From contig CAJQUW010004470.1 of NCBI GenBank assembly GCA_907163375.1, positions 310,001-374,000 of the forward strand: DNA of 64,000 bases, written 5' to 3'. Made by a program: the position numbers and the translations under genes. Under the pieces are notes generated by a model, which did not search any database, was not told where the DNA came from, and saw only the letters and a program-made list of their open reading frames with translations. How positions within the stretch are numbered: the stretch's first letter is position 1; the number at the start of each line of letters is the position of its first letter. Positions 9,331 to 20,933 of the stretch are shown here, one piece after another. Origin of the DNA: Prostheceraeus crozeri (taxonomy: Eukaryota > Platyhelminthes > Polycladida > Euryleptidae).

Positions 9331-11993
9331 TCATGGATTCTGGCACATACGTAAAATGTCATTAGATAAAATGCATGAATAAGGCACGAAGGAGTGCAAA
9401 CGTCTTGACGGAGAAACTACTGGCATGCAAAAATGACCACTTCGAGGCATTCGGTTTGGTAGAAGATCATTCAGGGGATGATTAACATAAGTTTCACACT
9501 TCTTTAGAAAGGATAACACACTGCGCTCGCGAAGATCACTTAAGTTTGGAAAATTACTACAGCAAGAGTTTCTTCCACATATTATGGTATGAGCACGTTT
9601 TTGAAATGCTTCTAGGGATGTTGCAATTTTCACCGGTGGCCAACACATGAGAGGCGCTGCATACATGATTAAAGAAGTGATGAGACTATGATAAACGTCT
9701 ATCAGCTTGACACGTGGGAGCAAGGGTTTTGAAGTACGGACAACGTACAGTCTTTGTGAGGCAGATTTTAGAATTGATCTGAAATGGATTTCCCAGGAGA
9801 GTGTGTGATCCCAATGAACTCCTAAAATCTTCATGCTTTCAACCACAGGAATATCGGAATGATGGGCATGTTGAAAAGAGGAGCGTCCTATGATCATCTG
9901 CTGCGACTTGGAGATGTTGAGGGTCAGTCTGTTGTCATCAATCCAATTTCTGATCCGTATCAAATTGTTTGAATGATTACATTGAGGGAGCGGTTCGATA
10001 AGTGTGATATCGTCCGCATAAAGTATGATATCAGCAGGCTTTAACACATCCAGAGACCCGACAAAACAAGCGAACAAGTACGGGCCCAAAACTGAGCCCT
10101 GAGGCACGCCTGAGGGAATCATAAAGTTCGGACCAAACGAGTCATTAATCTTGATGCGGTGATGACGATCAGTAAGGTAGCTCTTTAGCCAAAGTAGAAA
10201 GCCGACATCGACATTGTTCCGGCGCAGGAGTTCAAATAGTTTGCCATGATGAACTCCTCAAATGCTTTGGACATATCCAGACAGGTAAGTCGGACAGCTT
10301 TGACACTGGAAGAATCAAGAAGGGATGTTATGCTGTCATGAATCTTGACCAGAGCTCCATCGGTTGAGCCATGACTCCTGAAGGCATACTGATGCAGTCC
10401 GAACATTGGCGTGATAGTGGGGAGAACTGAATTCAGGACAATGCGCTCAAGTATCTTGGACACTGTTGGCAACAAGGAGATAGGGCGAAAGTCTTTGACG
10501 GTTGGGGATCTTTTCTTCGGAACAGGTACGATATTTGCTAACTTCCATCTACTTGGCACTGTCCTCTGATCAATTGAGGCTTGAAAGATGTCGTATAATG
10601 GGAAACAAATCATCTCTGAGCTGACCTTCAATAGACGATTAGGAATGGCATCACTACCAGAGGATTTGTCGCATTTTATTCGTGATAATTCGATAATTCG
10701 TGATAACTGAACGTCAAGAACAGTAAATTGTGGACACCATAAGTGTTCATCCTGAACATCACATAGACTCAGCAGGGGTTCAGAGTTGAAGTTTCCACAA
10801 AATTCTGTGTGAATAGCTGTTATCAAGTTCTGTACATTGCCATGCGTTTGAATAAGATTATCAAAATGGCTGCGCTGGGATTTTCCTTTAATTTCGTTGA
10901 CTACCTTCCACACATGACGACTTGACTTTATCTGTCTCTCAGACCACAACTTCTTTGCCTTGATAATTTCCATATTCACTTTCTCTTTTGGGTGATGATA
11001 AAGATTCCATTGTCTATTGCGATAAGCGGACCATCTTTGATTTATCAGACTTTTTAGCAGTGGTGTAACCCATGCCTTATCATTCGCAGACATGGAGACG
11101 TAAGTTGAGGGAATAACTGACATAGCAACATCCATCAAGTCATAGAAAAGGTCACATTTTTCCTCAATGAGCATAACATCATAAATGGCCTCAAAGTTCA
11201 AACATGAAACAGTTCGGAGAAAAGCATGAATGTTGGATTCTTTAAAATCCCATAATTTGACAATACGAGATGGAACACAATATTCAGAAGCACTGTACAG
11301 TAGAATAGTGTTATGATCGGATGAGGCAATAGGAGGTCCAATGCAAGCATCGGAACGATAGTCATCTTGCAAATCTGAACTAATCCAAATATTGTCGAGA
11401 ATGGCACTACCACGAGTGGCGTCAGTCACACGATTCAACAAATCAAAATTCAGTTCCATTTCATCAGTATTAAAATGATTGAAATCGCCACAAAATACAA
11501 TTTTACGATCAGGAAAATGTAATAACTCAATGTCAAGTATGTCACAAAAGAACTTGGAGATGTTATTCAGCTCTGAAATTCGTAATCCAGGTGGAATATA
11601 GGCGCATAAAATGTACAAATTTAATCGAGGCACTCTTAGGGTCAAATATTCAATGTCTACTGGACAGGGATGAGGAGCTGAGACAGAAATGGCACCGAGT
11701 GATTCAAACAACCATGCGCATACGCCTCCACCACATCGATTTATGCGGTCACATCGAAAAAGACTATAACCTTTTAGGGATAACAAATCAGAGTCAATAT
11801 TCGGCTTAAGCCAACTTTCGGTAATGCAAATTATACCTGGATTAACCGTAGCAATGAAAACTGATAAATCATCAAGTTTGGGCAAAACAGATCGCAAATT
11901 AGTCAAGAGAATTGCAGGGTAACTCTTTGAGCGATGAGAGAATGAACCAGTTAAGTCAGAATAAACATTGTATGTATTTGTCGGTAAAATCAA
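9331..11993 (-). pseudogene. LINE A ORF2: APE endonuclease and reverse transcriptase, one frameshift
   Basis: The first 602 residues (11993-10185) hold an APE-type endonuclease: LLTNLRSVLPK, ITESWL with the catalytic Glu, GGGVCAWL, VFCGDFNHF and SSDHN. The reverse transcriptase begins at DKSSGSDAIPNRLLK and continues with DFRPISLLPTVSKILE and CLDMSKAFE. At about 10257 a one-base loss shifts the frame. The rest of the enzyme continues to 9331 with SGVPQGSVLGP, the catalytic LYADDITL and thumb motif LGVHWDHTLSW. ORF2 nicks DNA and copies the element RNA at the nick. The first in-frame start-like codon, TTG (11993-11991), overlaps the ORF1 stop as TTGA. Apart from the frameshift the enzyme reads intact. 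Confidence 0.85.
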
Positions 11994-12721
11994 TTTCGAA
12001 AATGGTGCAATTTGCTTCTATCCCACACTTTTCCACGAGAGATCACCACATCTTCTCCCAAATTTTTTCTGAATTTCAATTCGTCACGCAATTCCTTGTC
12101 TTTCTGCTGTTGGTGCTTTGTGCTGTCATGGTTTATGTAAACGGTCTTGTATGTATCGTTGGATCGCAACAATTTTGACTTTCTTAACACTGCTTGTTTT
12201 GCTTGAATACATTTAAAACGAACTCTGAGCAATCTACTTTGCTCCGATTTGAATTTGCCCAACCGCTTGACCTCCTGGAAATCAAAGTCATCGACACCCA
12301 TCGTTCGAAACATTTTCTCGCAATACTCAATGTCCAATTTTGAATTCTCCACAACAGAGCCTTTATTAGACTCGGAAATGCCAGATACAACTATGTTCAA
12401 TCTGCGGTAGTCACGCTGCTCATACTCATCAAAAATGTCATCGGTTTGTTTTTTGCACTTCACTAAATCACTGTCAATTTGAGACACTTGATTTTGTAGC
12501 AATTCGATAGCGCTTTCTTGAGTATTTTGAGCAGTTTTAATTGCCAAAATTGATTCTTCAATCCTGGTAACCCGACCACAAAGAGAATTGATAAGCTGTT
12601 TGAGACTGTCCGTCTCAAGTTTGACGGATTCAATAATTTCAGCTTTCGTTGCATCAAGCAACTCCTTCACACTTTCCAAGCAAAGTGAAGAACTTCTCGT
12701 CGCTCTGCCGACACCAGTCAT
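11990..12721 (-). CDS. LINE A ORF1 protein
   Basis: 243 residues from an ATG at 12721-12719 to a TGA at 11992-11990. Residues about 15-95 show heptad spacing typical of a coiled coil (trimerisation). Then RRLNIVVSGISE begins an RRM-like region, and TVYINHDSTKHQQQKDKELR is typical of the C-terminal domain of LINE ORF1 proteins. Such proteins bind element RNA and act as nucleic-acid chaperones in the ribonucleoprotein. Its stop overlaps the start region of ORF2, which suggests coupled termination and re-initiation, an inference. This is one of the few undamaged ORFs in the window. Confidence 0.8.
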   Translation of the reverse strand: MTGVGRATRSSSLCLESVKELLDATKAEIIESVKLETDSLKQLINSLCGRVTRIEESILAIKTAQNTQESAIELLQNQVSQIDSDLVKCKKQTDDIFDEYEQRDYRRLNIVVSGISESNKGSVVENSKLDIEYCEKMFRTMGVDDFDFQEVKRLGKFKSEQSRLLRVRFKCIQAKQAVLRKSKLLRSNDTYKTVYINHDSTKHQQQKDKELRDELKFRKNLGEDVVISRGKVWDRSKLHHFRN

Positions 12722-13254
12722 GTTGAGATTTGAACCCGTGATTTTCCAAAATAAAACGATAGATCACACGCGCAAGCCACTGGACCAGACAATCAACTTA
12801 GATCGGCTGTCATTAGTTCATGCACAGAATCGTAGACGTTGATATTGGTCTTGCCTTTCAGTGCTGACGAACTTCAATCTGACAACAGACTGTTGCGACT
12901 GACAAGAAGCGAGAAAGTGAGAGGAGATCACTATAGCACTAATCGGAATGGGAATTCTTCCCTCCAGCGACGAAACGGCGTTGTAGATTCAAAATCCAAT
13001 GACACAGGAAGTTGGGGACCGCGATGACGATGAATATGGTATAAAGAATTCCAAAATATTCCGATGCTAAACCAGTGAACGAAATCATACAGTCAAAGCA
13101 GACCGGAGCGACGTCAAGCACGCTTGCACAGACAGGTTTTGGTGTTAACAAGTTAATTATGATTCAAAGGAAAACTGTTGCTAAGACGAGTACCACTATA
13201 ACATATATTTTCTACTTGCTCTATTTGCCCGAACGCAATCTAATTCTTCGGTCA
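12722..13254. other. LINE A 5' flank, no gene seen
   Basis: Probably contains the LINE 5' UTR, since ORF1 starts at 12721. A piece at 12905-12945 (GAGAAAGTGAGAGGAGATCA and beyond) resembles 16290-16350, so it may be part of a dispersed repeat. The ORF at 13075-13500 on the plus strand is not credible. Confidence 0.4.
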
Positions 13255-13545
13255 GCAGCGCAAGAGCATATCTTTACGCAATCGCTTGTCGATCTGCAGA
13301 AAACGGTGCAAAGCTTTGTTTTCCAGTTCACCCAGATGCATAGGATGACCCTGATGCACCATTTCTTAAACGTACCCAAAAGAAAAAAGTCACAAGGCAT
13401 TGAATCTGGTGATATCGGAAGTCATTCCAAAGGCTCTCATGACGGTCAATCCAAGATTTCGGAAAATTGGTGTTTAAATAATTTTTACGATGGTCTGTAG
13501 TAGTGCGCTGGCGTACCACCGTATGACGTCATGGCACATTAATAG
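13255..13545 (-). pseudogene. IS630/Tc1/mariner-superfamily transposase relic
   Basis: Reading leftward and allowing for frame changes, the pieces are GTPAHYY, then NYLNTNFPKSWIDRHES, then SPDSMPCDFFLLGTFKK. They follow the order of a common DDE_3-type transposase C-terminus: DGAPPHY, a stretch like FPxRWIGR, and SPDLTPxDFFLWG. The catalytic Asp before the first motif is degraded, there are stops, and no terminal repeats are seen. It is an old, inactive fragment. Family-level identification rests on motif order only. Confidence 0.5.
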
Positions 13546-14800
13546 AAAATGACAAAGCTGCATGAGAATAGTGTATTATAAATTTGAATGTTAAATGTTT
13601 GGACGAAATGAAGAAGGTTGTCTTTGAAACAGTTAAGTAAAATCATCCATAGGCCTACATGCAGATTATTCGATAATATGCTGTCTTTATATCGAGCTGA
13701 AATCGTCAATCGTTCAATAACTTCATGCTGATTTTGCATTGGGGGCAGAGGGGTTTCTGTAGTACACTCTGTCTAACCTTCGAAAACGGTACTCCTGAAA
13801 ATAGTAGCTGTTCGAGTCATGTATTCTAGTGCACCTTGTTGAAACTGGTGATTGAATAAGCATCAGTAATAATTTTATACATTTACTTGCTAAATGTGAG
13901 GATTCAGAAGCATCTTTATTAGAACAGACCCAACTGCTGCTTGAACGCTTTCAAAGCTTACCGGGTTGTGTGACATTGAATGATCGCAAGTTTCTTACTT
14001 TGAGGGGCCCACGACTACGTAATTTAGGGGGCCCATTCCGATTTGACTTTCCGGTTTTTATTTTTGATAAGAGTAGCAGCCCTGCGTCTAGTTAGCCCAT
14101 AATCATTCTTTTCCCTACCGTGTCGATCAACATTAGATCAGGCCGTCGGTCAGATACACACGAAGAGACTTTCGTTTCTTTGTTTGATCACTCGGCACAA
14201 AGTCTTCCCGCAGCACACCTGGACGGTATCACTGCATCCTAGACTGCTTCCATTATCGATTGCAGGACCAAACCGTGCTGCTGCGTGTATCACCCACTCT
14301 GCAGTGCCACGTGACAACCACTATTTAGTTTCACTATACTGGATAGTTTATCGAATGTGATGAATCTCTTTTATTCCGAAAAATTGCCACGGTTTTTGGT
14401 AACTCAAGTGATAGTTAGAGGTACAGTTCGGTCTAATTTTCAACCTTGTCTCAATGGCTACTTTATTGTATGCTTAGTTAATCTTACTAATGTAGACGCA
14501 GATCTGATGCCTCATTTAATCGCAATCATCAACTTTAGGAGATGTGATGACGTCATATCTGCCATTGATCTGATATGCCAATGTTAGCACCGCTGTTTTT
14601 CTTGTAATTATCACATGCTTCTGAATTCTAATACAGTACTTGCAGTAAGTAACTGTACATTTTAGAATCTGACAGCTAATAAACAGCGAACTTAAGTCTC
14701 ATCACTATCATATGTCGTATTTTGCCTTCCGTAGGAGTGAATGTGCTGCATCGTGATCAACTGCATGTATTTCATTCTCTTATGACTGCATTTATTATGC
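13546..14800. other. Non-coding stretch, no gene seen
   Basis: AT-rich DNA. ATGTGCTGCATC occurs at 14739 and again near 14801, just before the LINE B fragment. No credible ORF. Confidence 0.5.
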
Positions 14801-16060
14801 ATGTGCTGCATCTCACTTTCGCCATATCTCTATTTTGTCAAAAATTTTGGAGAAAATTGTCTGTCAAAAATTTATTTTTCCTGTTATCAAGCACAAGGTG
14901 GACCCTTGTCAATTTGCCTGTATTCCCCGTCCGGGCTCTGGAGTCACTTCGGCTGTTGTTCTAGCATATCACAAATATATTGAATTTTTGGATAAAAAGT
15001 CTGCCGCTGCTAGAATTATGACAACTGATTTTTCTAAGGCTTTTGATAAATTGCTGCACTCTACTATTGTTTCAGCTTGTGTCAAGTTTGATTTGCCGAA
15101 TTTTGTAGTGAGATAGGTGTATAGTTTCTTGTCTTGTCGAAGAGAGCGAGTAAAATTTATCGGTGATGTGACATCTGATTGGAGTTGTGTGCCAAGTGGT
15201 GTCCCTCAAGGAAGTGTAATTGGGCCAGTATTGTTCTGCTTGGCTACTGATTCGTTTTCTGCTGTCTGTTGGAATACCTTCATGGTGCGTTATGCCGATG
15301 ATGTTACCTTCCTTCATTTTATTCGAGACAGCTCTGAAGATAATCTCCAGCAAGAACTTAATAGCATTGATAGATGGTCCTCCGATATTGGCTTGCCTCT
15401 CAATAAAAATAAGTGTTTTGTAATGGACATTGTAACAAAAAAGAATCCGGTTTTGTCTGATGTTTATTTTCCAGATGGTAATGCCCTGTGTCAGGTCTCA
15501 TACATTCGCATTCTGGGAGTTACTTTTTCTAGTGACATGAAGTGGAATTTGTATTTGAATGATTTGGTTATGAAAGCGAGGAAGAGACTTTATGTCATGT
15601 ACAATCTTAAGAGATCGGATTGGATTGCCCTGCTACCCTTATGTACAGATCATATGTCGCTTTTATTCGCTCCATATTTTTATTTTCTTATCCAGTTTAT
15701 TGCAATGCACCGGACTATCTATTTAATAAAATAATGCGCTTGGAGAAGCGAGTGTTTCGGATTATCAATTCGAATGAGTTTCCTTCATTCATAGAAGTTG
15801 CCACAAAGATGTGTTACAAAATGATTTCATCAATTGAGGGATCGTCTTCTCACTCCTTGTCTGTTATGTTCCAACCACATAATTGTCGACTAATTCGTTC
15901 TCAGTGCACTTTGCGTCCACCATTCGCAAAAACTGAACGCTTTCGTTGTTCATTTATAAAATTTTGCATTCTATGATCTTGTACTTTTGTAATGCGTTCA
16001 CCGACTGTAACCATGTGAAGCAATAAAGATATTATTATTATTATTATTATATTATTATCA
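14801..16060 (+). mobile_element. LINE B: 5'-truncated non-LTR retrotransposon with (ATT)n tail
   Basis: A reverse transcriptase piece enters at ISLSP (about 14808), is broken by a frameshift near 14834, runs on with one in-frame TAG (15114-15116), then a second frameshift near 15640, and ends in a short 3' UTR with AATAAA (16022) and an (ATT)n tract (16031-16059). The tail and the loss of everything upstream of the reverse transcriptase are the usual signs of 5' truncation during target-primed reverse transcription. Confidence 0.8.
14835..15976 (+). pseudogene. LINE B reverse transcriptase, truncated
   Basis: Motifs in order: MSKILEKIVCQK, TTDFSKAFDKLLHS (with the catalytic Asp region), a TAG stop at 15114-15116, SGVPQGSVIGPVLF, then VRYADDVTFLH holding the catalytic YADD box, and ILGVTFSSDMKWN (thumb). 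The C-terminal part lies in another frame from 15620, with VYCNAPDYLF and FVRSIFLF-like residues. No endonuclease or ORF1 is present. Because the frame either side of the TAG is the same, that stop is a single substitution. Confidence 0.8.
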
Positions 16061-16524
16061 TTCGATATACATTAAATTCAAGAAGAATTTAGTTATGTTC
16101 GGTCATGCTTTGGACCATTTAGATATTTGTTTTCTTGAATGCTACAGGGTTCCTCCATCAGCCAATCATAGCGAACCTCATGTCTCGTGAGCGCCGTTGT
16201 CTTCATTTACACAGCAAGCGTGAATTGATAGCTGTGAAGTCATCATGCATCTTTGACAGGAATTTTCAGACAAACTAACTATCAGATGAGTGGGAAAGTG
16301 AGAGGAAATCATCGTCGTGGTTTAACACTAATTTTCAGTGATAGAATCGGTTTCTGAAATTGATTGAACTGCACCTTTAACTGACCGTCAGAGTATTTTC
16401 GTGTTTTCCATCTTGCATACAGTTAAGACAATTACCTAACACTTTGAAATGAGAATTCGTAAAGACTGTTGTTATTGTCAGTGTAATGAATTCAGTTGTT
16501 TATCCCTAAATATTTCCATTTTAG
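16061..16524. other. Non-coding stretch upstream of candidate exon A
   Basis: AT-rich, no credible ORF. It ends in the pyrimidine-rich tract and AG of the candidate splice acceptor at 16523-16524. Confidence 0.5.
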
Positions 16525-16637
16525 CTCACATGCAATCTGGTGTTAACCAATTGTCCAGCAATGTTGAAAAGGATGCAGGTCAATCCGCTTTCGTTCGTCT
16601 TCATACGGGTCTTACGAGACGCTGTCGTGTTCTCAAG
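16525..16637 (+). CDS. Candidate host-gene exon A (N-terminal part of a Tudor-like domain)
   Basis: The segment is preceded by TTTCCATTTTAG and followed by GTAAGT (16638-16643), both good splice signals. It is open for 37 codons, enters in phase 1 and ends on a codon boundary. The end reads FVRLHTGLTRRCRVLK, which joins in phase to exon B at 26454 to give a pattern like a Tudor-fold barrel (VRL.TG....RVL...DGS.FVVELDN). Such domains read methylated histone tails. No initiator or upstream exon was found, so the gene start lies outside or is unrecognised. A chance ORF is possible, but the two splice sites, the phase match and the split domain argue for a real exon. Confidence 0.5.
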
Positions 16638-16836
16638 GTAAGTATTCTAGGCACAAATGAGTACAGCATTATTGTTTTCAACTATCAGATCATATAGTCG
16701 GAATTAGGAATTCACCGAATGAATTTTATATTCGACCGGTTACTTCAGCGGTTAAAGTTACCGGTAGCAACCATTAAAATTATAGACCATTTTATTTAAC
16801 TTGACGCGTTTTTTACTTTAATATAAATTTACTGTT

Positions 16837-16849
16837 GATGTAATGAATG
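16837..16849 (+). repeat. Target-site duplication of PLE, left copy
   Basis: GATGTAATGAATG, identical to 23061-23073, flanks the composite PLE. A 13-bp duplication is in the usual range for Penelope-like insertions. Confidence 0.8.
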
Positions 16850-16880
16850 CATGCAATAGCAGAAGGCGGAGGACCATGAT

Positions 16881-17041
16881 TCCGATGATAGCAATAGAAA
16901 AAACCTCTCCCGAGTGAAAATTACTGCCGATGTATGACTGTATAAAATTCAATAAAATATAATTGTGCCGACGTTTCGCGTCCAGACGCTTAGTCGTGGC
17001 AGAACTAGCACAGATAATGAAAGAGTGATTTACAAAACTCT
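16881..17041 (-). repeat. PLE terminal repeat, left (inverted)
   Basis: Reverse complement of 22903-23060 with one extra A in a poly(A) run. It carries the same hammerhead-like GACGC/GCGTC stem on the minus strand. Inverted partial copies at the 5' end are characteristic of PLE pseudo-LTRs. Confidence 0.8.
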
Positions 17042-17141
17042 ATATTTGCGAAATTGGCCATCGATGTAAGAAAGTAGAGCTATCAAAGTTTGATAGACAT
17101 GGAAAAAATGGAGGAATTTTTCAACCGAACCATTTCCATGT

Positions 17142-17436
17142 TTGAGATCTCAATATGTGGTTGACCATCGTCTGAATTTCCCATTTCCATATTCTGATGA
17201 ACACCTGTGCCGTGGGGGAGTGCAAGAGAAGGGTCAGTTGCAACTTTCTCGTGACGCATCTTGTTGTAATCTCTATAGTAATGAGACCGACATTTCTTTA
17301 CCTGATCGTTTGATTGATTTACTCAAGAAAGGTCCCAATTTCCGGGTTCCACCAAACTTAAACTCTGAGTTTATGAATGATGTTGAGCTTGCTCTTGATA
17401 AAATGACTTATAGTCTTCGTTGGAATTATCAATGTA
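17142..17436 (+). CDS. PLE N-terminal coding part, cut by the hAT-like insertion
   Basis: Open frame of about 98 residues up to the insertion point, with NETDISLPDRLIDLLKKGPNF, a segment seen ahead of the reverse transcriptase in many PLE proteins, here split as LPDRLIDLLKKGPNF. It has no clear ATG at its edge; the nearest start-like codon is TTG. If the 3492-bp hAT element and one copy of its 5-bp duplication are removed, the frame runs without interruption into the reverse transcriptase region at 20934. It therefore was intact when the hAT element landed. Confidence 0.65.
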
Positions 17437-17451
17437 CAGGGTGTCTACTGA

Positions 17452-17527
17452 GTGCTCTATGTGCACTATTTGGCGTTATGTGCTCTAGAGCACACTATTT
17501 GTGCTCTAATCAGAGTCAAGTGCTCTA
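17452..17527 (+). repeat. Subterminal GTGCTCTA motifs, left end
   Basis: GTGCTCTA at 17452, 17480, 17501 and 17520. Such repeated subterminal motifs usually are transposase binding sites. Confidence 0.7.
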
Positions 17528-17878
17528 TTTCTGACTTTGTTTTGAAAAATACTTTTTTGATTTGTTATTTAATGAAAAACATTGCATGACTTTCTCAGAT
17601 TTTGTTAAAATTGCAAATGATTCATGTAAACGTACTATAATTCGATTGATTCTTGAATATATTCATACCACCGTTATTGGCATATATTTGAATAGATTAT
17701 GAAAATATAACGTAAAAAATATAAATTTTCGAACTGGACTTTAATTTTATTGACTGATACATATCAAATTTTACTCCAAAAAAGGTGATGTTAGTCGTTA
17801 GCATTATTCTTGAAATTCGTCACGTATGACATTTTTGCCTTTATGTACCTTGGTATCAGTCAACTTACCGTATTTCTT

Positions 17879-17965
17879 TGAATATGAGACGCCCTTGAAT
17901 AAGGGACGCCCTCGAATAAGAGACGCATCCGTGAGAGGAAAAAATTTAATAAGAGACGCATGTAC
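17879..17965 (+). repeat. Short tandem repeat of GAATAAGAGACGC-type units
   Basis: About four imperfect units such as GAATATGAGACGCC, GAATAAGGGACGCC and GAATAAGAGACGC within the hAT-like element, upstream of its transposase. Possibly the remnant of a smaller inserted element. Confidence 0.5.
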
Positions 17966-18181
17966 AAAAAATAGACTGCTATAGACATATTACATGCAGG
18001 CTATTGTAATGTGGTAGCTACATCCGCCTGAGCGATTATTAGGCCTACTTATCTTAGTAAAATAAGTTAGTCTACTAGTAAATACCGGGTATCATGACCA
18101 ATATTGTATAATATATAAGGCTTCTTGTTGTTGTACATGCAGTACATGCATGTTGTACATATGTACATGCAGGCCTACTTA

Positions 18182-19646
18182 AGGTTACTTCATCTACCAT
18201 TTAAGGAGGCATTATACGGTAGCTTCCTTTGCATTTGGAGTCATGTACCGGAGTCATGTAAATTTCTGCGCTTGATGAAAAGTGAAATCAAGATGAAAAA
18301 CATAGACAAACATCTGCTGAACATGGGATCCTGCGGACTTCATGTTGTGCACGGGGCAGTGCAATTCGGATTCGAAAGTAAAGATGCGCCTTCTTGGGAC
18401 CTCTTTGAATTTCTTCGTGGTATTTATTATTTATTTAGTGATTCAACCGCCCGACGTGGAGAATTCAGTGCTGTTACAGGATCGGACGTTTTCCCTTTGA
18501 AATTCTGTTCAACTCGCTGGACAGAAAATGTACCCGTCGCAAGGAGGGCCCTCATGTTGATAGACTACTTACAAAAGTATGTGACCGCGATTAGCAACAA
18601 AGAGACACTATTAGCGGCCTAGAAACAAAATTGAGGACTCCTGCCTCGAAGTCATACCGTAGCGTTGTCAGCGCAATGCAGAACAATACTACGATATTGA
18701 CTGCTCGTCTTCATTTCTTTGTGCATCTTTCAGAGGATGTCAGAGAGTTTTTGACCAAATTTCAATCAAAAATGCCACTTGCACCTCATTTGTTCGGTGA
18801 GGTATCATCATTGTTTCGTGAATTATTATCCAAATTCATCAGAAAAGATACGATCGATGCTGCGGTGAGTGGCTCAGATCTTCTGAGCATCAAGGTCGAA
18901 GATCCGGACAACTGGACCACACTCGATGATCTAGAAATCGGCGAAGGTGCACGGAGATCACTTCAGAGCAAAAAGGTGAAACCCAATGAAGCCATTGCTT
19001 TCCGAAAAGAATGTAGGGCAATTCTGATCCTCACAGTAAAGAAAATATCGGAACGTTCTCCCCTCAAATATCAGTTTACAGAATTCTTGTCAGGATTCAA
19101 TCCTCGATTATTTCATCTGACTGATAGAACACGTCGACTTGCTCGCAGTGCGCTCACCACCTTGAGCGAATGTAATATCATTACGATACTTGATTGTGAC
19201 AGAGTGAATGCTGAATGGCGGAACTTTGTACTGGACGAAAACATTCTCGAAAGATCATCAAAGTATAAACCATTTAAGGATCGTCTCGACGATTTCTACA
19301 CCAACGTCTTGGATGAGGAAACTTATCCAACTTTGTCAACCATCCAACCGTGATTCAGAAGGTTCTCATTCTCTCACACGGGAATGCGGCTGTTGAACGG
19401 GGTTTTAGTGGTAATGCTTTACTTCTGAAAGAGAATCTTCATACTGAATCCCTCGTTTTGTTACGGCATGCCCAAGACGGAATTCGACGAGCTGGTGGAA
19501 CAACGGAGGTAGAATTTAGCGAGAAATTTCTTCTCTCCTGTCGAATGGCAAGTAACCGTCGTCGATTGGCGCTAGAACGAAAGAGAAAAGAACAAACGGA
19601 GAAGAAGAAATTCAATGAAGAACAGCAAAGACAACGAGAAGTCTAG
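18182..19646 (+). pseudogene. hAT-like transposase, frame-broken
   Basis: Three overlapping or abutting frames. The first has MGSCGLHVVHGAVQFGF, then STARRGEF and CSTRWTENVPVARRAL, matching the part of hAT-like transposases that follows the catalytic core (GSC.LH.VH, SPxRR, TRW.EN). It stops at 18622 and resumes one base shifted as ETKLRTPASKSYRSV. The second ends at 19353 and the third supplies LSHGNAAVERGFSGN, equivalent to the hAT dimerisation signature, followed by a Lys/Arg-rich tail. The N-terminal zinc finger and first catalytic Asp are not visible. At least two one-base frameshifts make this copy inactive. Confidence 0.7.
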
Positions 19647-20835
19647 AGGCGAAAAAGAGAGCTCTTGATGAAGAAAGAGCAATGGTAGTCTCAGAATTAG
19701 ATGCGAAGAGAAAGAAGCTCATGTAAAGTGTATTTGAGAATTCGTGGACCATTACTTTTCTTTCTATCCACCGTCACAACCTTTAAATATTTTCTGAATT
19801 TTTAAAAATAGAACCTTACGACATTCATATATAATTACACATCATTCATTCATGTATAATTCCCCCAACTGAATATTTACATTGTATATACACCTCATAA
19901 CGAGAAATGAGGAGAGCCTGTCTCAGTTAAAAGGGATATGAAATATAACCAGAGTTATTAGTACACTTGTACACTGATGACATAGCCTGTACGCAAATGT
20001 CCTCGTCGTTACTGTCTTAATTAATTTCCCTTTCAATTGGGGCCGGATCTCTCCATTTTTTTATAATAATTAACAATAGCACTGACTTTCATATAATTAT
20101 TTTCTACCAAACCGTAATTAAGGTTTCGCTGCATTATATAGTTTGAACATGATTCCAGCCCTATCACGAAATCATCGAGTGAAAATCGTTAGCCCTGAAT
20201 TATGATATTTAGAACATTAAAAGACTGCAAAGCCGTATTCAGACATCGATCAATTAAAAAATTTAGTTAGGTTAACGTTAATCAGTTTTGAAAAAGTAAT
20301 CATAGGTTTCTCGTTATCGATAGGTGCTTCAAAGCCGGCCGAATTATTCTAAATTAATGTATGTCATGCGTGCACCTTAACACTGCGTCGTGATTTTAAA
20401 GAATATGGTTTCAGTTTTATTTAGAGGTTCCATGTCATTCTCTTCATAATCTCATTGTAGCCCCTTCAATTATATTTGTGATGACTATGAGCTATTCCAG
20501 TTACAATCTTTATGGTTTTGTTGGCTATCATTTTTGTCTTCTAGATTGCTCTCATCATATATGAATTGTCATTGTAATTTGTTTCAAATGGATTGTTTTA
20601 TAGATTTTTATTTCATGTTTCAGCCGTTTTATCAGTTATGGTTTTTGTATTAGCTTTCTAGCAGTGATAATAATCATTTCTTTCCCTAAACAAGATATTT
20701 TTTTTGTGTCCTAATAAACGGGACAAATAAATGTCAAGTAGACCTACCGTAAGGAAGGTAATCATACGCGTAGAATTGCGTTCATCCACACAGCTAGATT
20801 TTGATCGTTCTCGGGCTCTATTGCGTTCAAAAAAT

Positions 20836-20897
20836 GTGCTCTATTTTGCATAAAAATGTGTTCTATTTTGCCCAAAATTGTGCTCTAAAGTGCTCTA
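20836..20897 (+). repeat. Subterminal GTGCTCTA motifs, right end
   Basis: GTGCTCTA at 20836, 20880 and 20890 and GTGTTCTA at 20858, same strand as those at the left end. Confidence 0.7.
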
Positions 20898-20933
20898 ACA
20901 CCACCTTGAAATTCCAGTAGAGACCCTGATGTA

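Larger units (their letters stand above)
9198..12721 (-). mobile_element. LINE A: near-complete CR1/L2/Jockey-group non-LTR retrotransposon
   Basis: Reads leftward: ORF1 (12721-11990), ORF2 (11993-9331, one frameshift), a short 3' UTR with AATAAA, then a (TTAC)n tail at 9198-9222. ORF1 with coiled coil and RRM-like part, APE endonuclease plus reverse transcriptase in ORF2, and a short tandem tail rather than poly(A) fit the CR1/L2/Jockey group. The 5' end is not defined; it may extend to about 12950. No target duplication could be identified. Confidence 0.85.
17437..20928 (+). mobile_element. hAT-like DNA transposon nested in the PLE
   Basis: Termini CAGGGTGTCTACTG (17437-17450) and CAGTAGAGACCCTG (20915-20928) are inverted repeats with one mismatch. 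ATGTA is duplicated at 17432-17436 and 20929-20933. Four GTGCTCTA-type motifs lie near each end, all in the same strand orientation. The inside encodes a broken hAT-like transposase (18182-19646). A 5-bp duplication is shorter than the usual 8 bp of hAT elements, so a hAT subgroup with short duplications is suggested. Confidence 0.8.

Noticed and set aside
13075-13500. 141-codon plus-strand ORF
   Set aside because: It lies opposite the better supported IS630/Tc1-type transposase relic and has no domain of its own.
16449-16697. 82-codon ORF taken as a gene on its own from its first Met
   Set aside because: The useful coding part begins after a splice acceptor at 16524 and ends at a donor at 16638; the outer codons are intron sequence.
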